Assembly: GCA_949130485.1 (NCBI GenBank)
Contig: OX422194.1
Span: 6,608,699-6,672,698 of the forward strand
DNA length: 64,000 nt
Source of the DNA: Agelas oroides
Taxonomy: Eukaryota; Porifera; Demospongiae; Agelasida; Agelasidae
Reading direction: 5' to 3'
The position numbers and the translations under genes were made by a program. Below, piece after piece: positions 42,560 to 55,032 of this stretch (position 1 is its first letter; every line of letters begins with the position of its first letter). Under the pieces are notes generated by a model. It made no database searches. It worked only from the letters and a program-made list of their open reading frames with translations, and was not told where the DNA came from.

Positions 42560-44330
42560 ATGTATAGCTATCGATTCCTATTAGTAGGTAGCTTATGCCT
42601 TATGCTTGCTGCACCATAACCACTTGGTTATGCCTTGGTTAATGTTGGCCGCTCCATATTCATGGTTGTGCCGTAATACTTGCTGCTCCATGAGCTCTAG
42701 GTTATGCTGAATACTTGCCGCTCCATTACCACTAGGTTAGTTTTAATGCTTGCTGTTCACAGGTCAGTATAACTAATGAATTCACTTTCTAACCTCAAGG
42801 TTGTGCCTCAAGCGTTTTGCCGAATGCTTGCTGATCTACTACCAGTTTACACTTGCTTGCTCCATAACCACTAGGTTATGCCAAATATCCATAATCACTA
42901 TAGGTTATGCTGAACCCCTGCTGCGCCATACGCATGAGGTTATGCTAAAATGTCTACTGCTAATTGCAAGGTTATGCCTAATACTTGTTGCTCCATAACC
43001 ACTGGGTTATGTAGAATGCTTGCTGCTCTATAACCGCCAGGTTATGTAACACGTATTGCTCACAAAAGCTAGGTCATGCTAAATCCCTGCTGCTTCATAA
43101 CCATACAGTTATGCCTAATACATGCTTGCTCCGTAACCACTAGGTTATGTCAAATGCTTGCTCCTTCATAACCACTAAGTTAAGCCCAATGCTTGCTGCT
43201 CCATAGTCACTTGGTTATGCCCAATGCTTGCTGCTGCATAACTGCTTGATGCTTGCTACTCCATAACTGCAAAGTTATGCCAAAGCTTGCTCCATAACCA
43301 CTTGGTTATGCCCAATGCTTGCTGGTCCATAATCTCTCGGTTACACCTGTTGCTTGCTGCTCCATAACCACTCGGTTATGCTTAATGCTTGCTGCCTCAT
43401 AACCACTCCATTACGCCTATTGCTTGCTGCTCCATAACTGCTCAGTTATGCCTAATGCTCGCTGCCCCATAACCACTTGGTTATGCCTGTGCTTGCTACT
43501 CCATGGTTATGCCCAATGTTTGCTGCTCCATAACCACTTGGTTACCCCTGTGCTGCTCCATAACTGCAAAGTTATGCCAAAGCTTGCTTCGTAACCACTT
43601 GGTTATTCCCAATGCTTGTTGGTCCATAACCGCTTGCTTATGCCTAGTGCTTGCTACTCCATAACCGCTTGCTTACACCCAAATGCTTGCTGCTCCATAA
43701 CCGCTTGCTTACGCCCAAATGCTGGCTGCTCCATAACCGCTGGGTTATGCCCAATGCTTGCTGCTCCATAACCACTGGGTTATGCCCAATGCTTGCTACT
43801 CCATAACCACTTGCTTATACCTAGTGATTGCTACTCCATAACTGCTGGGTTATGCCCAATGTTTGCTGCTCCATAACTGCAAAGTTATGCCAAAAGCTTG
43901 CCACTTGGTTATGCCCAATGCTTGCTGCTTCATAGTTATGCGGCTCGCTGCTCCATATAACCACAAAGTTATGCCCAATGCTTGCTCTATAACCTGCAAC
44001 TAATGCTCACGACCACTAGGTTATGCCTAATTCCCTGCACCACATCCACCAATGCTTGCCGCATCTTAACCATTATGTTTTCTCTGCACGACGACTGCTA
44101 GGTTGTTTGGCACTCTATAACCATAACACTTGTGGCATCATAACTATTAGGCTATTCTCATTGCTTGCTATACCAAACCTGCTAGGGTATGCATGCGTAA
44201 TGCTTGCTTTACCACAACTGTCAGGTTGTCTCCGCACCATAACCACCAGATTGTGCCAATATCTGCTACACATACACTACTGCCGCACCAAATTATGCCA
44301 AATGCCAACCACCTACTAACCTTGGATCTG
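42560..44330. repeat. Degenerate hairpin-forming minisatellite
   Basis: Several dozen units of about 30-37 bp: CATAACCACTTGGTTATG (7-bp stems) followed by CCCAATGCTTGCTGCTC. Stems vary in matched pairs: CATAACC/GGTTATG mostly, but CATAACT/AGTTATG at 43262-43279, 43559-43576 and 43872-43889, and CATAACTG/CAGTTATG at 43433-43450. Sparser, more diverged units continue to about 45650 and again at 48000-48490. Confidence 0.9.
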
Positions 44331-47255
44331 CATATTCTGCATATATGCGACACACATCTAGTATATGCTCTAGGTGGCTGTTCCAGATGTGTGACAAGAT
44401 ATCACTAAGTCTGTGATGATACGAAGCCTAAGCAGGAAGCAGGACGCAGGAAACTGGAGCTAATTTATAACTGTCGACAAGCTACCAGCAAAGAACAAGT
44501 AGAAACTGCTTAGTTAGCTGTTATCAGTTATTTATCTTGAACTAATCCAGCCTCCTTACACCTCATCTGCATGGGTTAAGCCACTAGCATCGCAGGTGGA
44601 GTTGCTGCCAATGGTCGTTGATAATTGCCCTCAAATGCGAATAACTTAACAACATCCCGGTCAATGTCCTGAGCTTCCAAATGCCCAACGTACAAATACT
44701 TGCCAATTCCAAAGCTAGGTTATGTCCAATGCCCAGTGCTCGTTCATTACAGCTACCATGCAGGTCACGTGCTATACATGCCAATTTACAATGTCTGCTT
44801 AACACAAGCTGCACGTCCTAGTGCCCATCACACCTCAACCAGTCAGATTCTATTTGGTTGGCTATTCGGCCCCAAAAGATATACGGTTGATAGTAGTGAT
44901 TGACCAAGCAGAAGGGTCTGCTTGGTCTATTGCATTCTTCTCTACACTGCTTACAATGATCACACCTGGGTATGCACCCCTAACAGTGGTGCCAGGTTAT
45001 GCTCAATGCATCTCACGACAACCGCCAGGCTATGCCACTGAACCATAATCACCAAGCTATGCCCAATGCCCACTGTTCCAGATTGCACACATTGTCCACC
45101 TTAACATTATCACCGGTTTATTCTAGGTGCTCATTGCACTGCTGCTGCAAAGCTAAGCAGGCTTGCGTACCTTATCACATATTCATATCACATTACACTA
45201 ACTTACTAGGCTACCCATAACGCCTGGCACTCCGTATGTAACCGCCCCAACTCAGCCATTACTGCATGCCAAATACTATTCCATTGGACTAATTAATGCC
45301 TATGCCTTTTTGTCCAGCGATCTCTCACCCAACATGTGGCACTATTCCCACCCCTCTATGCACAGTCTCACCAGGGTTTCATACTCTGGTCCCAGCACTC
45401 AGACCTTATCTTCATCCTCCATCTACCTAACCATGGTGCCGTCACACATCACACTTTAAATACCCTCAATCTGGTAACTTTCTGTGGCTCCTGACTGCTG
45501 GCTGCCAAATATATAGTCACCCATCCCCAATGGCCAGGCTATGCCTGCATCACAACTGTCAGGTCATGCCCACTTCCTGCTGATCTGCAACCGCTAGGTT
45601 ACACTGATTCCCACTCCATAACTGTTACTTGTACCTACAAGGGCTGCAGCAATGCACACGCTAGCCAATGTACTGGGTTATCCCACTTCTGATCAAGTAT
45701 TGTCCAAGGCTTGCTGCTCCATAATCAGAACATTGTCTGCTTCATCGCAGCTATCAAGTTGTGTCTGCTTCATCATAACCTTCACATTCTCCATTCTCAC
45801 ATTTTCCTGACGTGTGACTAGAAAAAAAAAAAAAATGCTCACTGCTTCTACATATGTCTATCATTAATCATAGTGTCTCGTCATCACTGTGATGTTGCTT
45901 TGCAAATGTTAACATTCACTGGTAAGCCTATCAGTGATCACTGAGGCTAAAGCCTCCTCTTATTGCACAGCAATGCTTATTCTCTTACTGCATGTATGTA
46001 TCTATATCTCCTGTTCTCCACATGCTCTGGCATGTGTGACAAGAAAATGCTCTCTGCTATTACATTGTCTGCCTATTACTACTTATGGCTCCTCATTTAC
46101 TTATGATCTATTCTAACAATGCTTATTTTCCGCTAAGTTATATCTCCTGTCCTCCACATGCTCAGGCATGCGTGATATGAAAACATGCTCTCTGCTATTA
46201 CTAGCTTGCCCATCATTACCCATAACCCCTCTTCATTGCTATGATTTGCTCATTGTTCACGCTCACTGGCAAAAATATCAGCAATCATTGACATGAAAGC
46301 CTCATCTCATTGTACAACAATGCTTGTTTAGTTGCTGTATTTGTGTTTCCTAAAAAAAAGAAAAGAGAAAACAAGCAAACAAACAAACCAAAAATGCTTC
46401 CTGCCATAGCAGTCTAATTTGCCTTTCATTACTCATAACTCTTAGGATTTGCAATGTTCACATTCACCTGCAGGCATATCAGTGACCAAAGCCCCTCTTA
46501 AAAGAATGCTCTCTGTTATTACATTGTAGTTTGCCTATCTCATCATCACTACGATCATTCAAACGCTTGCATTCAATAGCAGGCATGTCAGTGATCAAAG
46601 CATCCTTTTGCTGGCAATGTATATTAAGTTGTGATAGTTCCTGTTCTCCACATGCCCAGGCATGTGACAAGAAAAATGCTCACTGCTATTACATTCTATC
46701 GATATGCACAGTCCCTCATCACTGCTATATGATCCTTTCTCTGTTCACATTCATGGCAAGCATGTATCGGTATAAGTACAACAATGCTTGTTTAGCTGCT
46801 GTGTCTGTACCTTCTGTTCTCAACTTGCATGGCACATAGGTGAGTGGAAATAAATAAAATAATTGCTCTTCTGCTGTTGCCTTCTAGTTTGCCTTTCATT
46901 ACTCGGCCTTCATTATTGCTATAATTTGCGATTCTCTGACAGGCATATCTGTAATCATTGCTTCCTCTTGTACAACGATGCTTGTTTAGTTGTTTAGTGG
47001 CTCTCCACAAGATCATGCAGGCATGTGTAAGGTGAAAAAAAAAATAATAATAATAATAAATAAAAACGCTCTCTGCTACTACATTAATTTGGTTTGCCTA
47101 CCATTACTAACAGCATCTCACCATTCCTGTGATCTTGCAATCATTCACATTCAGAAGCATACATATCAGTGGTCAAATCCTTGACAATGCTTATTTACTG
47201 CTGTATCTTTACTTGGGTTCTCCACCTGCTCAGGCATGCATGACAAGAAATCAAT
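44331..47255. other. Interior of the DIRS-like element, decayed
   Basis: Low-information, pyrimidine-leaning sequence. From about 45830 to 47240 a longer unit recurs several times: 'TGCTCTCTGCTATTACAT... GCAATGTTCACATTCACTGGCAGG... CACATGCTCAGGCATGTGTGAC'-like segments, each followed by an A run. No intact frame. Confidence 0.6.
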
Positions 47256-47990
47256 CCCTGCCAGTTGAAGCTTGAGTGCCTTCAATCCACACTTCAGAAG
47301 TGGAGCCATCTAAATGAAGGGATCTAGAGTCACTGGTGGGACAACTGCATGATGCCAGCATCGTTGTTCGCCCAGGCTGTAATTTTATTCGCTGCCTCAT
47401 TGATTTGCTAAAGTCTGCTCTCCATCGCCCAGCCAGGGGATTCATCAGGCTGAACATCGAAGCCTGCTCCAATATTTTATGCTGGGCCCATTTCATCACA
47501 CAATGGATTGGCCTATCCATGATGCAAAAAGCACGCCAGATGTATCCTTACGTCTGATGCCTCCGGCTCATGGGGCTGCGGTGCCTTCATTCTTGGTTTC
47601 AGCTTCAATGGCCTGCAGCAATCATCGACAGCCACATAACTGTTAAAGAGCTGTTACCAATTGTTATAGCTGCGGGTATTTGGGGTGCCCAATGGGCTAA
47701 CCAGTCTGTTGTATGCCGATGCGATAATGGGGCTGTTGTTCATATTATAAATACCGGCCGGCACCAGTAAGGATCCTATACAGTGACGTGCTTGATGTGA
47801 TGCTTGTATTTCATTGTGGCAAAATTTGATATGATCCTATCAGCAGTCCATTTGGCAGGCTCTGCCAATGGTCTTGTCGCAAACAAGTTTTTCACTGCTT
47901 ACAATTCAGGACCACATAAGTTGTCGCATTTATTGGACCAAATGGCTCCAACTGCAACAAAGATACTGGTTGCCCCTGAACCATGTGTAA
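47256..47990 (+). pseudogene. RT / RNase H relic of a DIRS-like element
   Basis: Plus-strand fragments in shifting frames. About 47336-47530 gives GQLHDASIVVRPGCNFIR and RGFIRLNIEA (RT thumb region of DIRS-type elements). 47570-47770 gives ITVKELLPIVIAAGIWGAQW and CDNGAVVHIINTGR (RNase H with the conserved E and D). 47804 onward gives FIVAKFDMILSAVHLAG (RNase H C-terminal histidine region). Several frame changes make it inactive. Confidence 0.78.
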
Positions 47991-48965
47991 CCGCAGGATT
48001 ACACATACAGCCACTGCACCATGCTTGGCATACCATAACCACCAGATTGTCCCTGTACGATATCCACAAAGATAATTGCTGCTACATACCCTACAACAAG
48101 GTTATGTCTGACGCTTGCTGGTGATACCTAATGCTTGCCGCAGCATAACCACTTGGCTATGCCGAATGTGTGCTACTCTGTAACCACTAGTTTATGTCTA
48201 ATCCTTGCCACACCATAACCAGTAGGTTATATCTAATGCTGCTGCTCCATAACCGCAAGATTATGGCCAATGCTTGCTGCTTATAGCCATGATATGCCAT
48301 AACATTTCCCATCTGCTGTAGTGTGTCGGCCACTGAGTTAAGATGCTCGAATGCTTGCTCCACAGTATTCCCAAAGGACGCCTGTCAAGATGAGCTATAT
48401 AACCATTAAGTTATGTGTAATGCTTGCCACACCATAACCACTACGTCTTTCTGTTGCTGCTTCTGCCACGACAAGCTACAAGGTTATGTCTATGATTGCA
48501 GCTCCATATGTAGTCTCTCTCTCTATCTACTGTAGTGGGTTGGCCACTGAGTTTAATGGTTGAGTGCTTGTTCCACAGCATTTATTAGAGGATGCCTGTT
48601 GCCGAGACAAGCAGGGATATTGCAGAAGGCAATTTCAATGTTAAGTTGGCTAAGCGGTTTCTTCCCCCTTAAGCAATAGTACCAGCTAGTGCACGAAGCT
48701 GAAGAGAGCGAATGATCAGTGTGCCCCCTTTCATTTATGGCAGCATAAAATTGCCACTGCCCAGGCTCCGTTTGCTGTTTCATTGATAAACTGATCCTAC
48801 TGCTTAGGTAGGTTACTCTTCTTGATTTTCTGCCATTGCTTAATCATGGGCAGCAACCATTTAACTGGTCATGACACTGAGATCAAGTATTGTTATAAAG
48901 TCACATTATGTACACTAATCAAAATCCTACCTACCTCTCCTCTCTTGGGGGTAAGACTTCGTCCA

Positions 48966-49127
48966 TGGGCCAATACCTGGAGGCTCCGCCCCCAGTGATT
49001 TACCCCCAAGCTTCGGACAATGTGTCATTATAGTCGGGGACAAGCTAATTACTGGTTGCATGTGCCTAATGCTTGAGAAGCTCTAGCCCTCCATTAGGCC
49101 CAGCTCACCCCCCACAAGAAAGGAGTA
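48966..49127 (+). repeat. Split repeat B1
   Basis: 162 bp starting TGGGCCAATACCTGGAGG and ending AGAAAGGAGTA, one visible mismatch to B2. Confidence 0.95.
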
Positions 49128-49184
49128 TGGTATAATGCGTGGATTGCATCCAGCAGCCATGTATACGCACAGTATAAGGAGATT

Positions 49185-49366
49185 AAATGATGTTTAATGC
49201 TAGTTAAACAAGGTTAATCGACAAACGGCTCTTGAGCACATGCAATTACGTAATACTGGGCGGGCTTTGCGCATGCTCAGTCCACGCTTGTCCTTGGCAA
49301 CCGCCTTTGCACTCATTGTTAGCCATTGCAGCTACCTTTTTCGCCTGTATCTACTCAAAAATTTTC
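49185..49366 (+). repeat. Split repeat A2
   Basis: 182 bp, copy of A1, 57 bp after B1. Confidence 0.95.
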
Positions 49367-49431
49367 CCACCCATGTACCCAACCCCCTCTTCAGACTACA
49401 TTTCTCCGTCTTAATTAGACGTGATCTGAGC

Positions 49432-49593
49432 TGGGCCAATACCTGGAGGCTCCGCCCCCAGTGATTTACCCCCAAGCTTTGGACAATGTGTCATTATAGT
49501 CGGGGACAAGCTAATTACTGGTTGCATGTGCCTAATGCTTGAGAAGCTCTAGCCCTCCATTAGGCCCAGCTCACCCCCCACAAGAAAGGAGTA
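49432..49593 (+). repeat. Split repeat B2
   Basis: 162 bp, copy of B1. Its last base touches the left edge of segmental-duplication copy B. Confidence 0.95.
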
Positions 49594-49619
49594 GGCTAGC
49601 TGATTCTTATGGCAATTGT

Positions 49620-50048
49620 ATGACCCTCACTCTCTTCCATTCCCTCCCTCCCCCCTCCTCTTCCACTTCCCCCCTCTTTTTCTTCCTGTTCTCCCTTCTT
49701 CCCTACCTGCTCTCTCACTCCCTCCCCTTCCTCTTGCCCTACCTTCCCCCCCAATTTTCTTCCCTCTTCTCTTCCCCTTCTCCCCCCCTCCCTTCCTTCC
49801 TCTTTTCCTCCATTCCTCACTCTCACCCCTCATTTTCTTCCCTCTTCTCTTCCCCTTCTCCCTCCCTCCCTTCTTTCCTCTTTTCCTCAATCCCTTCCTC
49901 ACTCTCACCCTCCCTTCCTCCTTCTCTTCCTCCCTTCTTTCCTCTCTCCCTCCCTTCCTCCCTCCTCCTCTCCCTCTCTTCCTCCCTTTCTCCTTCCGTT
50001 TCTACCTCCTTTCCTTCCCCCCTATTTCCCTCCCTCTCCTCCCTTCAG
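49620..50048 (+). repeat. CT-rich tract ending in a splice acceptor (copy B)
   Basis: Twin of 16128-16554. Ends CTCCCTTCAG. Confidence 0.93.
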
Positions 50049-50310
50049 TCACTACAAGGTAGTTGTGGTACCCAATGGTACGCCAAACATGAACACCAGG
50101 ACAGCTGTCCCCGATAACACACTTCGTCCATATGTTGAGAACCGACTCTCCACCTACGCTGCAGCTGCTATTAGTGTGACCAACTACGAGAGAACATTTA
50201 TCATTGGGGATCATCAGCGTTACACTCTGGGTAGTATGGAATTTGTGAATTCCCCTCTTCATGAAAATCAGCCATATGTGTTCTTTGTAAGACTCTACTC
50301 CAGTGACCCT
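50049..50310 (+). CDS. Copy B gene: receptor-phosphatase-like extracellular exon
   Basis: Same length and phase as 16555-16816, and open throughout. Differences seen include L to P (GTPNMN), T to M before EFVNS, and R to H (LHENQ). The upstream exons of gene 1 (FN3 and 11445-11535) have no counterpart in copy B, so this exon may lack a functional 5' end unless another promoter serves it. Confidence 0.75.
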
Positions 50311-51708
50311 GTGAGTTGTGCGTATAGTGGAAGAGGGAGGGAGGGAGGGAGGGAGGGTAGCCTTGTCCCCAGGCCCTGCCCAAAAATTGGGAAAAGGGCC
50401 TGGTCACACTTGCAAAAATTTCCGTATGTGCTGTGTCAGCAGTCTTCATTTGGAGTAGAGGAATCATGTTCGTCCATTACCAATTACTAAATTCTTGACA
50501 CGTGAAAGTAGTAGACTCGTTCCAAGACCATTTGAAAATGGGAACGAGGCTAGCAGACTTTCCATAAACCTCGGATTTCAGAAACTTAGAGCGTAGTTAC
50601 GCTTGCTAGGTTGCTGCTCTTGCCTCACAGGATTTGTCTGTAGTCGCTCCGTAGCAAGATCTGTTCATCTACTCTGTAATGCCATCGTCAACAGTAGCTG
50701 GCTACATAATATGCTGACTCAGCACATACGACCAGGCCCCTTTTCGCAATGTTTGGGCGGGACCTGGGGACAAGGCTAGAGGGAGGGAGGGAGGGAGGGA
50801 CAGAGGGACAGACGGAGGGAGGGGGAAGGAGGGATGAAGGAAAGGAGAAAGAGAGGGTGGCTGAGAGGGAGGGGGAGGAGGTTGTCTTACCAAGAAATAG
50901 AATTTACATTACCATAAGTGGGAAATTTTACAACCATAAAAATTTTCACAAATCACCAACAGCCAGTGGGAAATTTCATGATTTTTAATTTTGTGACAAA
51001 GTCACAATCTGTGACCACACCCCCTACAATTTCACACGTGGAAATGGCAACCCTGCTGGGGAATAGTCTAGACCGGGTTGGGTCTGGCTGCATGCTAGGG
51101 AACTCAGTGTGCACTTCAACGTCAAAATGATGGTAAGAGGCTACCACACTTATCAGAGTGTGTGGGTCGCTGTCAGCGAAGAACTATCATGCCAAAGGGA
51201 GCAAGCTAACTCCAAGGATCCTTTTGCAGTTGTGGTAACAAAAGGCGCGTTGATTGATTGTAGAAGAAGATTTTTTCGCAGTTGCTAGATGTTTCTATGA
51301 CTAGGTGGGTCAATTCTCTGTTGAGTTAGTGGATCCGTGGCTCAACAGCAATGTGCTCAGCTTTCTCAACTCGTTGCCAGCAAAAAAAAATTGCAGGAAG
51401 AAATTTCCACATGCTGGTGCTTGATTGCAAAAATCACAAAAATATCCTGCTGTATAGTACTGGTATGTGATCTGTAATCTGACTTCTGGGTTGCTTAAAT
51501 GACATAATCCTAGAACCAACCGAATAGACAAATAGCAGTAGATGGAACATAAGCATGTGGAGGGGAGGGAGAAACAGGAAGCGGGGAGAGTGACATGGGA
51601 CAAGGGAGAGAGAAGTAAAAGAGATGCTGTGCAAAACCAATGTCAGCCTTGAACAACTGCTTAATGTGAAACTATCATCTTCTCTCCCCCCTTCCCTGTT
51701 CTCTTCAG

Positions 51709-51760
51709 AATGGTGGTTTCAATGATAGCAGAGTGACTGAAGTATTCAGTCAAGTATCCA
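51709..51760 (+). CDS. Copy B gene: short extracellular exon
   Basis: Identical peptide to 18227-18278. Acceptor CTCTTCAG, donor GTAAGT. Confidence 0.62.
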
Positions 51761-53412
51761 GTAAGTACAAATGCAGTGTTTACTTCATGCGTGATGCTAA
51801 CACACACGCTGGTATTTTTTATGCATTTATAGTAAGTGCACACACATGGTCAATGTGTTCAGTAGTAAGTGAGTAATTTTCGGACACCATCAGTAATCAG
51901 ATACTTGTACATAACGAATGAAACCATGATTTATACATACCATCAAAACAAAAGCAGAATCCACTAGTTTCTGCCTATAACCAAGTGTCGTACTCGTGCG
52001 TTGTTAAGCTAGGAATGAGGCTGGATAGTACTATGATCTTCCAATATATGCCCATGCTCCAATAAAATCTTATATCCCCTTGTTGGAGAATAGCTATTAG
52101 TTTCAACCATGGTACAAAGCTGTACTGAAAAAAAACTCAAGTTCATTGCTTTCTGTATCGCCAATGGCAACAAACAAGTGATATCTTATCCGGTATAGCA
52201 TGGTACTATGATGACAATGATTTTATCATACAGAGCCTTCGATTTCATTCAGGCGTAGCGCACGTGACTTGCAGTACCTGATATGAATCACATGAATTGT
52301 AGTACTTGATACAGATTCTCATAAGACTTGTAGTCGGTTTCATAAACTGTGTGTACCTGCAAGGCTCCCATTGACTCCTGTACATTCGTGTGAGTTAGAC
52401 ATATGACAATAGTAGCCTCATTCCCAGGCTCTCCCCGTGGATGAATGAAAAATCGAAAGGAAAGAGGAGAGCCTGGTAAAATTTATCACGTGAGAAACGT
52501 CACAGGTAGAGAGAATTTAATTATGTGGGCGAACAAATTAACTCGCCCACACTTTATGGACAGGATATACTCATTCAGTTGTGAAAGCTTTATGACCAAC
52601 ATAACAGGACTCGATGGCACTACACTATATTACCTGGCAGTACGGCAAGCTATGGTGAGCATACACTGACCTGTACATTCGAAAATCACGCTAACTTACT
52701 TGCTTATCTGGCAAACTGACCGCTGTACACCCCGGAGAATGGCTTTCAAGGCGCTATTAAATGCCAATGCGGCCCTTTCCTAGGATTTACTCAAGCCTTC
52801 TCTGCACTTAATCACATTTGAAGGTTAGTCCAGTGAATGAATTCTGCACAGAACCAGTGATCTTGCCAGAAAAAAAACAAGTCTCAACTCTACTGTGGAT
52901 AGTCCACTATCTTGTGAATGTCATTATATCTGCCTCCATGGTACAATGGCTTCAGTGATCATAGTAATCTTGAGATTGCATTAATTCATGAATACCACAA
53001 TCTCAGCATTGTGGTATAGCTGGATCAACAGCCACTTATCAAGTCTTGTTTCATCCTGCAAGTTGTATCTCATGCAGCCCTCCACCTTGGACTTAGACAG
53101 CAACCTCTCTTTCTCTATGCACATTTTTTGGAGTGCAAAGTGCTCCTACACCTGTTGAACATCCCTAACCAAAGCTGGAAGCTCTTAACTGTTGCATAGA
53201 ATTTGCAGATTGTGATGTACATTCGCAGAATACAGAAATTACATTCATAGATTCACTGCTCATCTAACACACTGACACAGCACTGGCTGCTTGCACATGT
53301 ATTGGGAATAGACCTTCTGTACACACACACCACTAGCACTTATATGTACACTCACTAGTATACATGTGTTCACATAGTTCATCTACTCTATTGTCTAGCA
53401 ATTTTGTTTCAG

Positions 53413-53457
53413 CTGCAGCTGAGTGGGACTGGTTTGAGAGACTGCCAGGAATGGGTT
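53413..53457 (+). CDS. Copy B gene: start of the membrane-proximal domain (exon)
   Basis: Identical to 20139-20183, phase 0, donor GTAAGT. Confidence 0.68.
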
Positions 53458-53525
53458 GTAAGTACAGCTTTATATATAAGTGGGTTATTGACCATGATAT
53501 ATTTATACTCGAATACTATCTACAG

Positions 53526-53994
53526 GGGATTGACAGGAATGCCAAGTTAAATGACATCACTAATGCAGTGGTTCAGAATGTTAATCAACGCTGCCAGTGT
53601 GGGCTCAGTGCAGAGTGCATCACTGAAGGCGCATTTCAGTGTTTTGAGAACTCAGATCAGCAAGTGACATTTCGAGCAAGACTTTGCGGTACTGCTCAAA
53701 CCAACACCTCACTGCTGTTAGCACATTTGAAAACTTTTGTCTCTCAAACAGACTCCACCATTGCTGTACAAGGTGTGCGTCTAGATGTGGACAGCAGCTG
53801 TCCCGTATTCATCCACTCCTTTGGTGATCCACAGTGTACCATAACAACCACATCAGACAGCACTGCAGCCATCATTGGTGGAGTGGTTGCTGTGATATAG
53901 TAGTTGTGGCCGTGACAGTTGTCATCATAGCACTGATTGCTGCCTTCATAACGAGGAGTCATAGAGCAAAATTCTCTGTTCATCAGGATGCTAG
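53526..53994 (+). pseudogene. Copy B gene: membrane-proximal exon with frameshift in the membrane span
   Basis: 469 nt against 467 in copy A. An extra TA near 53896 turns GCTGTGATAGTAGTT into GCTGTGATATAGTAG. The frame stops at 53898-53900, after GGVVAVI. The ectodomain is intact, with N to D in DVDSSC. The product would lack most of the membrane span and the tail, so it is either secreted or non-functional. Confidence 0.85.
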
Positions 53995-54492
53995 GTAAGG
54001 GTGCAATAACTTAATAGAGACTATAACACCTGTACAACACTCCCAGTTGATGTGTACCCTTACATGCTTACTACATGACTATACATGAGTACTGTGTATT
54101 GCCATGGTAGGCAAAAGTGTTACTTATACACAAGAGCACTCTCTACTCCATCACTAATCACTCCTAGACCTACCAAACATGAATCAGACTCCAGAAGCAG
54201 ATACGTATGTACAAGTTGAAGAATAGGCCTAACATAGCCAGGGATGATTTGCAAGTTGACCGCAGCACAGCAAAGTATCGGGTTAGCTGTACAACTGGTT
54301 CCATGCAACAGAACAAAAGATATGAGTAGGAACAAATACCAGTGCTCAAGAAAAGTGACCACAAGTTGTGGTTCCCCTGCAAATATTGTATATAGCACAT
54401 ATTGGCCTGACTTCTAGTTGAAGCTCCATTCCATTGGTAGATTGACATAGCCAAACCAGCGGTGTGATCTGTTAATCGTACTTTTACTGCAG

Positions 54493-54664
54493 GAAGGAAC
54501 CAGCTAACTGGGATCATATTGCTAGGTCAAGAGATGAAGACATTACAACTACACAGTCTGAGGCATATGAGTTAGGCCACAAGTATGAGGACCTCTCTGG
54601 GCATCAGAACCCAGAATATGAGATTCCTGTCACAGAGGGTACTGCCAGTAAGCCAGGAGAATGA
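54493..54664 (+). CDS. Copy B gene: cytoplasmic tail exon
   Basis: Near-identical to 21235-21396 (one H to D change; stop TGA instead of TAA). Keeps KYEDLS and NPEYEIPV. It is out of reach of translation if the upstream frameshift is real. Confidence 0.7.
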
Positions 54665-54999
54665 AGGATTTCATCAACCAGTACCCATAAATACTGAATT
54701 TCCTGTAGAGTTCATATGTCTAGGTGTGATGTTTCATTATACAAGTATGTATGGCATTGAGCTTCATGTATGTAGCATAACTGGTTGTCATCACATGATA
54801 TGTATATCCACACAATATTCTGTCTGTTTCATTGTGTCATTGCTAGCTGCCAGCCCTGAACTCACCCTATGACAATGATTTTTATTTTTACTGAGAGGTT
54901 TGTCGATCCCTCTACATGTTGTAAAATGCATCTTGAGGTCTCCATATTTTTTTGCTGTTCTGCAATGTATCCAAAGCTTCATATGTTGTAACATGCTCC

Positions 55000-55032
<33 letters not shown>

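Larger units (their letters stand above)
42196..49593 (+). mobile_element. DIRS/Ngaro-like retrotransposon relic with split direct repeats
   Basis: Four terminal blocks follow the order A1 (42196-42377) ... B1 (48966-49127), A2 (49185-49366), B2 (49432-49593). A1/A2 are 182 bp and B1/B2 162 bp, each pair almost identical. A1-internal-B1-A2-B2 is the hallmark of tyrosine-recombinase retrotransposons of the Ngaro/PAT type. The interior holds an RT/RNase H relic at 47256-47990 and a hairpin-repeat array. No target duplication is seen, as expected for that mechanism. A tyrosine recombinase gene was not found. Confidence 0.8.

Noticed and set aside
42196..49366. A1/A2 as ordinary LTRs of a copia/gypsy element
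   Set aside because: The extra B1/B2 pair in A1-B1-A2-B2 order and the DIRS-like RT/RNase H fit split direct repeats better. No integrase or protease is seen.
49539..50117. Ser/Pro/Leu-rich frames across the CT tracts (also 11195-11626, 16104-16996)
   Set aside because: Translations of simple CT repeats. The real coding part begins at the acceptor.
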